From: Siphlonurus alternatus
Lineage: Eukaryota; Arthropoda; Insecta; Ephemeroptera; Siphlonuridae
NCBI GenBank assembly: GCA_949825025.1
Contig: OX463782.1
Location: forward strand, 30,599,351-30,663,350
Reading direction: 5' to 3'
Length of the DNA stretch: 64,000 nt
The translations under genes and the position numbers were made by a program. Positions 11,101 through 19,243 of the stretch are shown here, in pieces. The stretch's first letter is position 1, and each line of letters starts with the position of its first letter. The notes under the pieces were generated by a model, which saw only the letters and a program-made list of their open reading frames with translations, was not told the DNA's origin and did no database searches.

Positions 11101-11821
11101 AGTAGCAAAAAGAGCCATGTTAAATGATGCTAATCATGAACAAACTCTAGAGATAATAAATACAATCAAAGAAAGTCTTTTAAAATTTGAACGTGGAAAT
11201 AAAGTGTTAATTTTATATGAACGTTTATACATGGCATTAGAAAAAAAATTTGGCAAACTTCATCAACTGACTTTGAAAACATTATTTTACAATGCTCTCT
11301 GTTTATATGATTTAAATAGATTAGATGAATCATGGGATTTATTTTCAAATCTATTACAAATACAAATGGAAGAAGAACATGATTTTTCTGAAACTCTTGC
11401 AAAAATGTGTGCCGTAGCTTGCAAATTAGAACAATCTGGAAAGATAGAGCCTTGGAACACCTGGCACAATTGGGCTCATAGTACAGTCTTAGACGTACTT
11501 ACCAACCCAGAATCATCACTGCGACTCTTGCAGGATGCATCTGTCAGCATGAGAGAGACTGGTAGACTGAGTGATGCCGAAACATTGTTTGACCAACTTC
11601 ACAGCACCATGACAATCAAACTTGGAGATACAAACTCACTCCCACTTCAGTGTCTACTTGTCAAAGCTGAATGTTTATGTAGAGCTCACAGCATAGATAA
11701 AGCATGGGATATTTATGTTAATGTTTGCAACATCTTAAAGATTGAACTAGTAAATAAACCTGATGATATAGAGGAATTAATAGATTTAATTCAAACCTGC
11801 ATTGAAATTTGTGTACTGTAA
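1986..11821 (+). CDS. STAND/NB-ARC-type NTPase with SUMO-interaction-like motifs and TPR-like C-terminus
   Basis: Multi-exon gene. Proposed coding exons are 1986-2030, 2124-2152, 3160-3763, 5477-6025, 7120-7416, 8319-8429 and 9437-11821, about 1339 aa. Each has AG/GT borders and all junctions keep frame. The N-terminal half is low-complexity and rich in Ser, Pro, Glu and Gln, with a basic MKRR-SRR stretch near the start that could be a nuclear signal. Two exons each open with a hydrophobic-plus-acidic motif (IVIDDDDEE and ILIDLADDDDEE) typical of SUMO-interacting motifs. The last exon carries a STAND NTPase module (GPPGVGKT, LIVFDN, GHSPLAL) and a helical TPR-like tail. STAND proteins are usually ATP-driven scaffolds in immunity or cell death. 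A SUMO or nuclear link is inference. The first two exons are the least certain part: a start at 2142 with no upstream intron is the alternative and gives about 1318 aa. Confidence 0.75.
2217..2292. repeat. AGGGTTTTTTTT short tandem repeat
   Basis: Five irregular copies of AGGGTTTTTTTTCC in the first long intron of the STAND gene. The short minus-strand ORF over it (KKNPRKKNP) is a by-product. Confidence 0.7.
2517..2861. mobile_element. MITE-like inverted repeat
   Basis: Left end CCTGTTTTGGTTCCGACCTG and right end CTAGCTGGACCAAAACCGG are inverted and imperfectly matched over about 45 bp. An inner inverted pair around AACTGCAATACC/GGTATTGCAGTT is also present. Lies in a STAND-gene intron. Confidence 0.65.
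3160..3763 (+). CDS. STAND gene exon: Ser/Glu/Pro-rich disordered region
   Basis: Open throughout between a TTGTTGCAG acceptor and a CAG|GTACAG donor. About 201 residues, starting with a basic segment (SRRIQRLQSNKK) followed by Ser, Gln, Glu and Pro-rich sequence with no recognisable fold. It includes a local duplication of a T-C-I-N-S motif. The frame joins phase 0 to the exon at 5477. The extension of this open frame upstream of its first ATG (3461) shows that it is an internal exon and does not begin a short gene there. Confidence 0.7.
3957..4350. mobile_element. GC-rich-armed MITE with TA target site
   Basis: Bounded by TAGAGGTCTGCACGGGCC and its complement GGCCCGTGCAGACCTCTA, followed by arms made of CCCGGCCC-type repeats. 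TA flanks suggest a Tc1/mariner-like family. Intronic. Confidence 0.8.
4499..5396. mobile_element. Large palindromic element, interrupted by an hAT-like MITE
   Basis: Inverted arms of about 170-190 bp at 4499-4669 and 5207-5396 share blocks such as GAACGGCACAA, CCAGACGGTCAT and AAGGAGGTGGC. Together they were nearly a continuous hairpin before the insertion at the centre. Intronic in the STAND gene. Confidence 0.75.
4678..5198. mobile_element. hAT-like MITE with 8-bp target duplication
   Basis: Ends CAGAGATGCAA and TTGCATCACTG match the CAGNGNTGC hAT terminus. The 8-bp sequence GTATAGAC is directly duplicated at 4670-4677 and 5199-5206. The arms consist largely of TTCGCGAAAC-type units. Confidence 0.88.
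5477..6025 (+). CDS. STAND gene exon: first SIM-like motif and decapeptide repeats
   Basis: Begins after a GGTTTCAG acceptor with PECIVIDDDDEEEVPKPP, a good match to a SUMO-interacting motif (aliphatic core then acidic run). Ten degenerate copies of a P/S-E/D-A-N-L-D-P-x-x-V unit follow, then a Ser/Lys-rich end. The donor is AAG|GTTTGT. Starts and ends in phase 0, so the exon could be skipped without a frame change. The open frame upstream of 5477 is intronic and lies partly inside an inverted repeat. Confidence 0.75.
5539..5870 (+). repeat. Coding minisatellite, about 10 units of 30-33 bp
   Basis: In-frame tandem repeats with consensus P-E-A-N-L-D-P-T-x-V. Units are 10 or 11 residues, so length varies by whole codons only. 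The unit contains the nucleotide core CCAATCTAGAC. Such arrays commonly change copy number between alleles. Confidence 0.85.
6223..6629. mobile_element. MITE with TTAAAGGGGTACC ends
   Basis: Long inverted repeat (over 100 bp per arm, for example TTAAAGGGGTACCAAAGTGA at left and its complement at right) around a GC-rich centre. Intronic. Confidence 0.82.
7120..7416 (+). CDS. STAND gene exon: second SIM-like motif
   Basis: Opens after a TGTTTTCAG acceptor with AEFILIDLADDDDEEM, which resembles the start of the 5477 exon ([PA]E[CF]I[VL]ID then Asp/Glu run). This suggests the two exons arose by duplication. The rest is Pro/Ser/Glu-rich. I chose the AAG|GTAATA donor at 7417. An earlier AAG|GTGCGT donor at 7356 is also possible. 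Phase 0 at both ends. Confidence 0.7.
7877..8293. mobile_element. piggyBac-like TTAA MITE, copy 1
   Basis: Near-perfect foldback with ends TTAAGGGCATTGGGTG and its complement and arms of about 190 bp. TTAA at both borders is the piggyBac target signature. A second copy is at 59221-59485. Confidence 0.85.
8319..8429 (+). CDS. STAND gene small linker exon
   Basis: A 111-nt phase-0 exon of 37 codons with a GTGTAG acceptor and an ATG|GTGAGA donor. Encodes a Ser/Thr/Pro/Lys-rich linker (ATSSIADSAVQ at the start, PPTKKIAM at the end). It starts 26 bp after the right end of a TTAA-type MITE. Supported by splice sites and open phase-0 frame but not by homology. Confidence 0.55.
8897..9109. mobile_element. 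Short inverted-repeat element
   Basis: Arms of about 70 bp share CGCAATAATGAGCTATCTG and GCAATAATGAGCTGTCTGC in inverse orientation. The motif AATAATGAGCT also recurs within each arm. Intronic. Confidence 0.78.
9437..11821 (+). CDS. STAND gene last exon: NTPase module and TPR-like repeats
   Basis: Starts after TTCTTGCAG and ends at TAA 11819-11821, 794 residues uninterrupted. A PRRPSPMFVGR segment precedes Walker A GPPGVGKT (about exon residues 63-70). Then come NILWLDAT, Walker B TLIVFDNAS (about 138-145), the sensor-like LFFVITSQ and the GxPLA-type motif LGHSPLALHAA (about 219-229). This is the normal motif order of NB-ARC/STAND NTPases. The C-terminal half is helical, with TPR-like pairs such as TLFYNALCLYDLNRLDESW. 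Both ends are noticeably richer in G+C than the AT-rich middle. A function in signalling or defence is inferred from the family only. Confidence 0.88.
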   Translation, partial: AVSSAAESTTDCVEQFRNPEEVVKLLPRRPSPMFVGRMSEQMTLVAALDHQDSSHLVDVAITGPPGVGKTELLLNTLEANADSFDNILWLDATSDKTLEDSILYITKKLGTNVDENLKNMSLNLLIKNFYTVFYNKRTLIVFDNASNPIDLTNYLPSRVTKGYNLFFVITSQYTEWDCGCQISLKKFSASDSKEFLKQNLPRCRTQDIREVAEMLGHSPLALHAAVMYVKYKQKVLQFKQQDYTLRNFLTEFNENPVDFLDFKFKNDIDISMFYKSTIEKLQNNVNENTNGMFLLNLMVYSEISNYEMMLNLINQNDEKQLQDSLLFLKENSLIENEGQTILINQMLKIYIKFKCQNELGLYQILNAFKCKLEIEPNCSVNFIHCLMKIWHCAKKCEILVREFSMLPRIVVNSDHISTEEKLSFIESSIEYLEEYVGWHYSDDLLYIQMEKAFLLVKHESYEEAYHVCNTILKVDLLEKNAKLYYFVISIKSNCLQELNKLDESFIFVKYCFEETLKKYGGSDLTANKLLKLLCSISEKLSLENNFETWQQVLTLVAKRAMLNDANHEQTLEIINTIKESLLKFERGNKVLILYERLYMALEKKFGKLHQLTLKTLFYNALCLYDLNRLDESWDLFSNLLQIQMEEEHDFSETLAKMCAVACKLEQSGKIEPWNTWHNWAHSTVLDVLTNPESSLRLLQDASVSMRETGRLSDAETLFDQLHSTMTIKLGDTNSLPLQCLLVKAECLCRAHSIDKAWDIYVNVCNILKIELVNKPDDIEELIDLIQTCIEICVL

Positions 11822-11926
11822 ATATTGTTACTCTATTTTACCTTCTGTACTATATATATAAAAAAAATTGTATATTTTATAATGAAAAATGAATTTATGT
11901 TTTGTTTATTGCACTTAAAACAAGAC

Positions 11927-11932
11927 AATAAA
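11927..11932 (+). terminator. Polyadenylation signal of the STAND gene
   Basis: AATAAA lies 106 bp after the stop codon of the STAND gene, in AT-rich sequence. Position and hexamer fit a cleavage and polyadenylation site. Confidence 0.55.
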
Positions 11933-12481
11933 AAACTCACTTAGAGTGAATAATTCTTAAAAATATTTTGTGTTCCAATACAATTTATAATTCAGGTCTT
12001 TAAAAAGGGTCCTAAAACTACAAATTAGTTATTCACGAAGTGTTGTTACAGTTTATACATAATCAACATTCACATTAGTTTTATCCGATGGGTGCAAAAT
12101 TCGGTGCAAAATAAAAAATCTTCAGTCTTGCTGATGTCACAAAACACAGCCAGCCACGGTTAGCTGTAAGTTTTGACGTCAGATTTCTTACTTTGTACTA
12201 CGTGCCGATAAAAAATAATGCTAATGTTGATCAAGAACTTTAGCAACACTTGACGACTGTCTAATTTGTAACTTGAATACCCTTTAAGTTAGTAAACTTT
12301 GAAGGGTGTGCTAGTAATATATTGCCGCCATTCTTTTAGTCTGTATTGTACTATAGTTCGTAAAATTAATTTTTCACAATGTACTGAAGACTGTTTATCA
12401 GGAAACTTATATATATTAGAAGTTAGTATGAACTTAAATCTGTTTTAAGATACCTCAATAATGATGAAAATTAATGTTAAT

Positions 12482-12637
12482 GGGCGCGATTCACGAAGCA
12501 GTTTTAGCCAGGTTTCTAACCACGTTTAGCTTAACCACGTTTAACTAGGGTTGTTTAACACGTAAAACAGGTATAGTTAAACGTGGTTAAGGTAAACGTG
12601 GTTAGAAACCTGGTTAACTGCTTCGTGAATCGCACCC
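12482..12637. mobile_element. MITE family GATTCACGAAG, copy 1
   Basis: Foldback with ends GGGCGCGATTCACGAAGCAG and CTGCTTCGTGAATCGCACCC, arms rich in AACCACGTTTA. Related copies are at 15412-15555, 44850-44993 and 58349-58502. Confidence 0.85.
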
Positions 12638-12916
12638 AATATTTATTTTTTGTGCGCTCAGAGAATGCTCAAAAAAGTGTAAACTGGTTTGGTACAAGAA
12701 ATATGTTTTTTATACTTTTGTTGAGTCATGAACATTGCTCAATGATTACTTGATTGTACTTCAAGTTTGTCAATATTAATCTTTATCTACTGCATAATTT
12801 GTAAGTTCAGCACTCTCCATTTAAAGAAAAATGTTCACAAAACATCTAGTATAGGAAGAATTTCAAATTGAATTTATTTTTCTAACGAGTGCCTTAAGTC
12901 CGTGTGACTGGTTTTA

Positions 12917-12944
12917 ATAATAATAATAATAATAATAATAAAAT
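12917..12944. repeat. AAT/TAA trinucleotide microsatellite
   Basis: About nine AAT units (ATAATAATAATAATAATAAT). Simple repeat only. Confidence 0.8.
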
Positions 12945-13411
12945 GTCACTTTCATTACCTCATTTCATTGATATCCTTGTGAACAGCCACAAAAATTTAG
13001 TTTTTAGGTTTCACATACTGCGACATGTTTTGATCTGTGAGAATGTTCAATAATGAACAATGTTATACAATATGTTTATATAATTATTTTGTTCTTTTAT
13101 GTTATTGATATTATTACGACGGGTATTAATTATTTAAAGGTTTGAGTTACTACTTACGATATTAAATTTTAGAATTACATATAAAAAAAAATATAAATTT
13201 TGAAAGTTATCATGGTACGTCATTTTATTATTTTTTAGGTGACCTAATAAGTAATATGCCAAGTTCTCATATAGAATTTTTAATTATGCTACCATGTAAA
13301 ATCCTTCCCCCCCCCTATTCTTTTTTTTTTTTATTCATTGCCATTAATATGGTTATGCAATAATAAAAAAAAGTACAAATCAATTCAAGAAATATGACTT
13401 TTAATATCAGT

Positions 13412-13729
13412 AGAGTATTGATCTCAATTTTTTTTATTACAGAAATGGATAAAGCGTGCAAAGTTATGCTACCCTGATTTTTTTCAGATTTTTTAGAGCC
13501 CGGGAACTATTTTTAAAAAATTATTGAAAGTTCTTTTTGTGAGGTCACGAGACGCCGCTCCTTAACAAAAAGATAGGACTTGCCGCCGCGTGACGTCACA
13601 AAAAGGACTTTCAATAATTTTTTAAAAATAGTTCCCGGGCTCAAAAAAATCTGAAAAAAATCAGGGGAGCATAACTTTGCACGCTCTATCCATTTCTGCA
13701 ATAAAAAATTTTGAGGTCAATACTCCGTT
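13412..13729. mobile_element. GACGTC MITE family, copy 1
   Basis: Foldback: TATTGACCTC-type end, ATTACAGAAATGGATA, a CTATTTTTAAAAAATTATTG block, then a GACGTCAC-bearing centre and the same blocks inverted. Ends belong to the GAGTATTGACCT subfamily. Confidence 0.85.
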
Positions 13730-13951
13730 ATAAAAAAAATCAATCCTTGTTTTAATATTTATATTAATATTAATATCAATAAAATTAACTGCATAACCTA
13801 TAAGATCAATATGGTTTGTAATTTAATTTTTTGTGTTTTGTGAATTATGTGTACAATTTCCAGAGCTGGATATTTCATGCTTTTACTGTTATTGTCTTAA
13901 AAAATTCTATAGAAAAATGGTGTTATCAAAACTATATTGAGTACAATAATT

Positions 13952-13953
13952 TA

Positions 13954-14048
<95 letters not shown>
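13952..14048. repeat. TA dinucleotide microsatellite
   Basis: Nearly pure TA over about 95 bp. The overlapping YIYIYI reading frame is not a gene. Confidence 0.95.
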
Positions 14049-14049
<1 letters not shown>

Positions 14050-15064
14050 CATTGCCTGAATTTTATAAACAATATAAATAAAACCTTATTTTCAGAATGA
14101 TAATGCAACTACTAGTATAATTAAATATATAATTGTTATATACCTATGTAAATAAAACTACCTATACCTACAAATAAATTTTTAAATTTATATCTGCTTA
14201 TTTTATTTTGCATTAATCTTAGCACCAAAAACATAATAGATCTTGTGTATCTTGTCAGTTCTGTTCTACAACTTCTGTTCAACATAATTGTATTGTAATT
14301 ATAGCTAGGGATCACTGCAGTAACTATACAAGACTCTGAAATTTTAATATTAAAATAGTAATATAAAAGGGATTGTCCCATCTGAAACATTACAAAAGAA
14401 AATAGTCAACAAATTAATGATCTGGGTCTAAAAAGTTTTGTAAATCTGATATGTGTTAGAAAACACTCACAAATAGTAAGTCTTCAATTCTTTCAATTAA
14501 TTATTAAAATTGTATGGTCGGAAAAGAAAAAGCAATATTCAATTTAATTGTTTTGGAATCGCTAATATGCGGCGCCAGCGAGAATTGAAACCTCAAGGAT
14601 TGCGGTGGCAATTTTATGTTATATATTATTATATTAGTCAAATTTGTCTTTTACATTTTGTCCTTAATAATTTAAATTTAAAGAAAATAGGTGTGTCTCT
14701 TAAAAACATTTTATTTTGATAATTTAAAATACATATAATTTATTAACATGCAATTTTACACGTACTAAAATTAAAATCATTATTTAGTTACTGTTATACG
14801 CATAATATAAAATGATTATTGATAGCTAGATATTAATTAATTAATAAAATAAAATAGCTTAATTCTCTAATAATTTTCAAACTTTATATAGACACAGAAA
14901 CTCAATTTTAAAATTTGTTTGATCGAATGACCTCACACGATACAGTGTGATGCAAATCAGCTGCTACCGCTCAATATTTATGAATCTCATCAACAATTTA
15001 ATTATTTTAACATCAATCACCTACCTCTATATGCAAACGTTTAAAAAAATTCCATTATAATAAT

Positions 15065-15381
15065 CGAGTACCGACCTCAAATTTTTTTATTACAGAAATG
15101 GATAGAGGGTGTAGAAATAAGCTACTCTGAATTTTTTCAGATTTTTCTGAGACCGGGAAGTATTTTTAAAAAATATTGAAAGTCCGTTTTATGACGTCAC
15201 GGGCGTTAATGTCCTATCCTTTTCTTAAGGAGAGGCGCCTCGTGACGTCATCAAAATGGACTTTCAATAATTTTTTAAAAATACTTCCCGGTCACAGAAA
15301 AATCAGAAAAAATTCAGAGTAGCATATTTTTGCACCCTCTATCCATTTCTGCAATAAAAAATTTTGAGGTCGGTACTCCAT
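15065..15381. mobile_element. GACGTC MITE family, copy 2
   Basis: Same order of blocks as copy 1, with GAGTACCGACCTCAAA and its complement as ends and two GACGTCA sites in the centre. Confidence 0.88.
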
Positions 15382-15411
15382 TTTAACTGAAGTAAAATAC
15401 ATAAATATATA

Positions 15412-15555
15412 GCGGGGGATATTCACGAAAGAGTTATCCAGAGAGTTTTATGTCTACAGGTTTCTCACTAACCGTACATAGTTATATAGCGACTAAACGT
15501 GCTGGTTATATAGCGAGAAAAACCTCTGGCTAACTCCCGTCGTAGATCATGCCCA
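15412..15555. mobile_element. MITE family GATTCACGAAG, diverged copy 2
   Basis: Left end GGGGGATATTCACGAAAGAG, with AGGTTTCTCACTAACC and an inverted, degraded right end (GATCATGCCC). Older than copies 1 and 4. Confidence 0.55.
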
Positions 15556-16713
15556 ATTAATAATTAACATTGTATTATTATAGCAGAACTCTAAATTAAA
15601 GTGCCTATATTTGGATTGCATTGCGGCGGAAGAAAGTTCAGCGCAGTTTCTTAATTATTGGTCAAAGGGTTAAACCATAAATGGTGAAGCCTTTGCCGCC
15701 TGTAAGTAGGCAGCGCCACAATACCGTGGTGCAACAGGGGTTGCATTTGCGTGTTGACAGGGGCTAATCTGGCGTCACTCTCCAGATCTAGAGAAATATA
15801 AGCACTTTACTTTAAATCAGAACGTCAGACACAAGAGCAGACTGAAGCGCTCGGTAAAGATTAGTACTGAGTCAAAGTTAATGTGTTTTAACATATTATA
15901 GCAAGATAAGAAAAATAGAAAAACATCGCGCGCTTATATAATGTTAAAGTCTCTCTGGTTTTGTGTAGACGTTCTCGTATATGGAATACGTTTTGTATTT
16001 TATTATTATTATATATTAAAATAATTTTCACTTGTACTCTTGTCAAATTTTATGTTCAGACGATGCCGACAGCTCATGCATCATGTTGCATGTTCTCGGT
16101 GAATCAGTGAACAAAATTATATATTTATATTGTACGATACAAATATAATATATACATGCCTGTTAAGGCCAAATCGAGATTGTGTAATATAGTTCACGAT
16201 AACTCCTGAAAAAAATTGAAAATTTTGTTAAAATATCAAACAATAATATTGCATCCACAGAATGCATATTAAAATTATGCGTCAATATATTGGATATTTT
16301 GCTACTTGTACTTTTAATATTTTGCCCATATTTTTGCATTAACAAAAACAGTAACTATGTTTTGCATTTTGAATGGCATTTTGAAATGACACGTACTATG
16401 CAACCAAATATTGCTAAATATAATAATTAATTGCTCTATCAATACATTATAATTATTATACTAGATACATTCTATAAATATACTGTAATGTTTCCCAAAA
16501 GCCAATATAATTTAAATTCAATCCAAATATACTGTAATGAAATATACACAGCATCTATTTATTTGCCCCCACCCTTATCCCCTTAAATATATTGTTAATA
16601 AATACTTTTTCTTAATTGGGTTTAATTAATATTGTTTCATTAATAAAATAATAAAAATAAATAATAATTTTAATTCAAAATGCTACAGAATTACATAATT
16701 ATTTATATTCCTC

Positions 16714-19243
16714 TTATTCATTTAAAATGCTAACTGCATGTAAAAATCTCACCTCACATATGAAGGGATACTTAGAGTCGCATTGTTTTCCCGACAACCC
16801 CACGAGCCTCTGGTCTTTTTCGTGCCTGCCCACGGCGGCGCAACGCTCCACCTTAGAGAAGCGGTCTGGCTGTCCCTTGAGCCATGTGACGTCAGAAGAG
16901 AATGACTCGCTGTTGCCCCCACACCAAGCCCACGTGCTCCGGCAACCCAGGCCTCGTGTCCAGTACATGCTGTCCAGACGGTTTCTGCCGCTCTCTGAAC
17001 AAAATACAACATGCATCAGGTAAGAACTCTATTGTATGCAAAATTAAATAACATGAAGTTAAAAAACTTTCTACATGCATTACGTAAATATTTTTGATTT
17101 TTTTTTCCATTGAATCTTATAATATTTAATTACCTTGAAAAATTTTCTCAAAACATTTGTATTTCTCTTTGGTTTGCACGCTCAACAGACGCATTTTAAA
17201 CTCACAGCATACCTTCTGAGCCATTGTGAAGTTCAACTGAACACCCAGAAACAATTTTATTTATTTGTACACTCGTCGCCTTGGAAAATTTCCCACTTGC
17301 AGCCTTTTTAATCACCATGCCCTGTGTTCTTCTTAGGGGGAATGGTCATGATTAACAAGGCCGCAAGGAAAATTTTCCGAGGCGATAACTGATAATCATC
17401 TCTCCTGGAAGTTAGGCAACTTGTTCAACATCAAATAAAGTAAGTTAGACAAACAATGGAACAGAGATGCCATTTCAAACGATCGCAACATTATAATTAT
17501 ATTACTGGACCAACCAAGATTATTTGAAGGTAACAAATTTATCAATGTTAAATTTCAGAAAATTAGTCAATGATGCCATCGTTACAATTGTTACATATTA
17601 AAATACGCTTACAAAACTCGATAAAAAATTAGTTAATAATGCAGTTTATGTTTAAAAAAGATAATTTCTGTAGTATTTTAAAACTATAGTAGCTAAAATG
17701 AATTTTAATAAATTAATGTAAAAATTAATTACATCGATTGATAAAGAGATATCAATCATATCAATACGCTTACATCACAGTCCTCACATAATCTTTAGGA
17801 TGATATAAGATCAATGTTTTATTAGATAATTTTGGCATGAATTTAATTTGAATTCACGAGGAAGACTATATATAGAAATCAATAACTGAATAGAGTTGTT
17901 TTTATGACTTGAATGTGGCACCGATTTTGTAAATTATGAATACATGTTTACTGAAAATAGACTGAAGAAATTTGAATTAAAAAAAAAAAAAAAAAACGCT
18001 GTTCCTTCACTCTCTAGGTAATATATCTAAGCAATAAAAATAAATTACATATTAACATACGTACCGAATATGTACTAAATACATATTTTTTGGAGCAAAC
18101 TTCCCTTAATGTTGCAAGCTTGAGTGGCACTGAAAAAGTAACTTTTGTTAGAGCTATACATACGTATAATAGAAATTCTGGAAGTTTACAAAATAATTAT
18201 AAAATCATTTTACTATGGTGCCTATAGAGCATTCTAGTTTAAATAATATTTTACCATGAAAATGATCACAAATAATTTTATTCATTGTAATTGTACAGGG
18301 CATTAATTAAAGAAATGAATTATTTTTTACATAAATAAAATGTATAATAATAAAAAAAAAATCAGATTGTAGGCTATTATTCTGATTATTCCTTAATTGT
18401 TATATTTTTATAATATAAATAATATTATAATGTAATATATATATACAACAATTTTAGACTAATTAATACTAAGAAAGCAATGTTTTTCAATGGACAATTT
18501 GCATGACATTTTTTTACTGCAGAAATGGATAGAGGGTAACAAATTATGCTACTCTGAATTTTTTCAGCTTTTTTTTTTGAGAGCAGGAACTATTTTTAAA
18601 AAAAATTGTTGAAAGTCAGTTTTATGACGTCACGGGCGTTTAGCATCTATCCTTTTCTTAAGGACAGACTCCTCGTAACGTCATAAAATCGACTTTCAAT
18701 AATTTTTTAAAAATAGTGCCCGGTCTCTAAAAAACTGAAAAAATTCAGAGTGGCATAACTTTGCACCCTCTATCCATTTCTGCAATAAAAAAATGTCATG
18801 CGAATTGTCCATTACTTCTATCGTCTAGCCACTACCGAAATAAAAGATCAATAAAATTCTTTAAAATTATAAAATTAAGTAAAATAATATACTTTATAAT
18901 TATAACAATAAAAAATCAAAACGATGTATTTTCGTAATTTTTTAATCAATAAAATATAGAAAAAAGTGAAAAAACATAAATAAATGTACTAATATATATA
19001 TTTAATAATTTAAAAAAATTATTTCTGTAAATATTAGACTGCAAAATTAAATTACAATTATTGGCTACTAAATTTCATGATGGGACTTTAAACTATTTTG
19101 AAAACTATTTTTCGATTCTACAAGGCAACAACCCTCAATACATAAATGCTGGAGCAGTTGCATGAAGCACACATATAACATATTATGTATTTACACAAAA
19201 TTAACTTACTTTTTAGAGATCCATCCGGTGAGAACATGGCAGG
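16714..19243 (-). CDS. Gene A C-type lectin domain
   Basis: Exons 19243-19210 (PAMFSPDGSLK), 18129-18065 (CSKKYVFSTYS), 17236-17134 (AQKVCCEFKMRLLSV) and 16994-16714. The core exon has MYWTRGLGCRSTWAWC, WLKGQPDRF and KYPFICE. QPD is the galactose-type triplet. The partner WND motif is missing, so calcium-dependent sugar binding is doubtful. The core can read through a GTGAGA donor to TAA at 16714 (tail VRFLHAVSILNE). The other genes splice to a separate tail exon, which I could not find here: the only nearby acceptor would make a 19-nt intron. Confidence 0.75.

Larger units (their letters stand above)
11933..16713. other. Intergenic region between the STAND gene and gene A
   Basis: No gene supported. 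It contains the MITEs and microsatellites listed separately. A GC-richer stretch at about 15600-15850 has no usable frame. The two genes converge here, so 3' untranslated sequence of both is expected. Confidence 0.6.

Noticed and set aside
13831..14100. Open frame of alternating Tyr and Ile
   Set aside because: It is a translated TA microsatellite. The same applies to the frames at 49779-50114 and 58938-59135.
15600..15850. GC-richer stretch as a possible promoter or exon
   Set aside because: No open frame, splice pair or matching gene nearby. Left as unexplained intergenic sequence.
16722..16733. Four-codon terminal exon for gene A (LAF-stop)
   Set aside because: It would require a 19-nt intron, shorter than spliceosomal introns are known to be in animals.
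16727..17023. 98-codon plus-strand frame
   Set aside because: Antisense of the gene A CTLD exon, which has Cys/Trp landmarks and splice sites on the minus strand. Similar antisense frames at 36054-36380, 38490-38862, 45796-46167 and 56964-57333 were dropped for the same reason.
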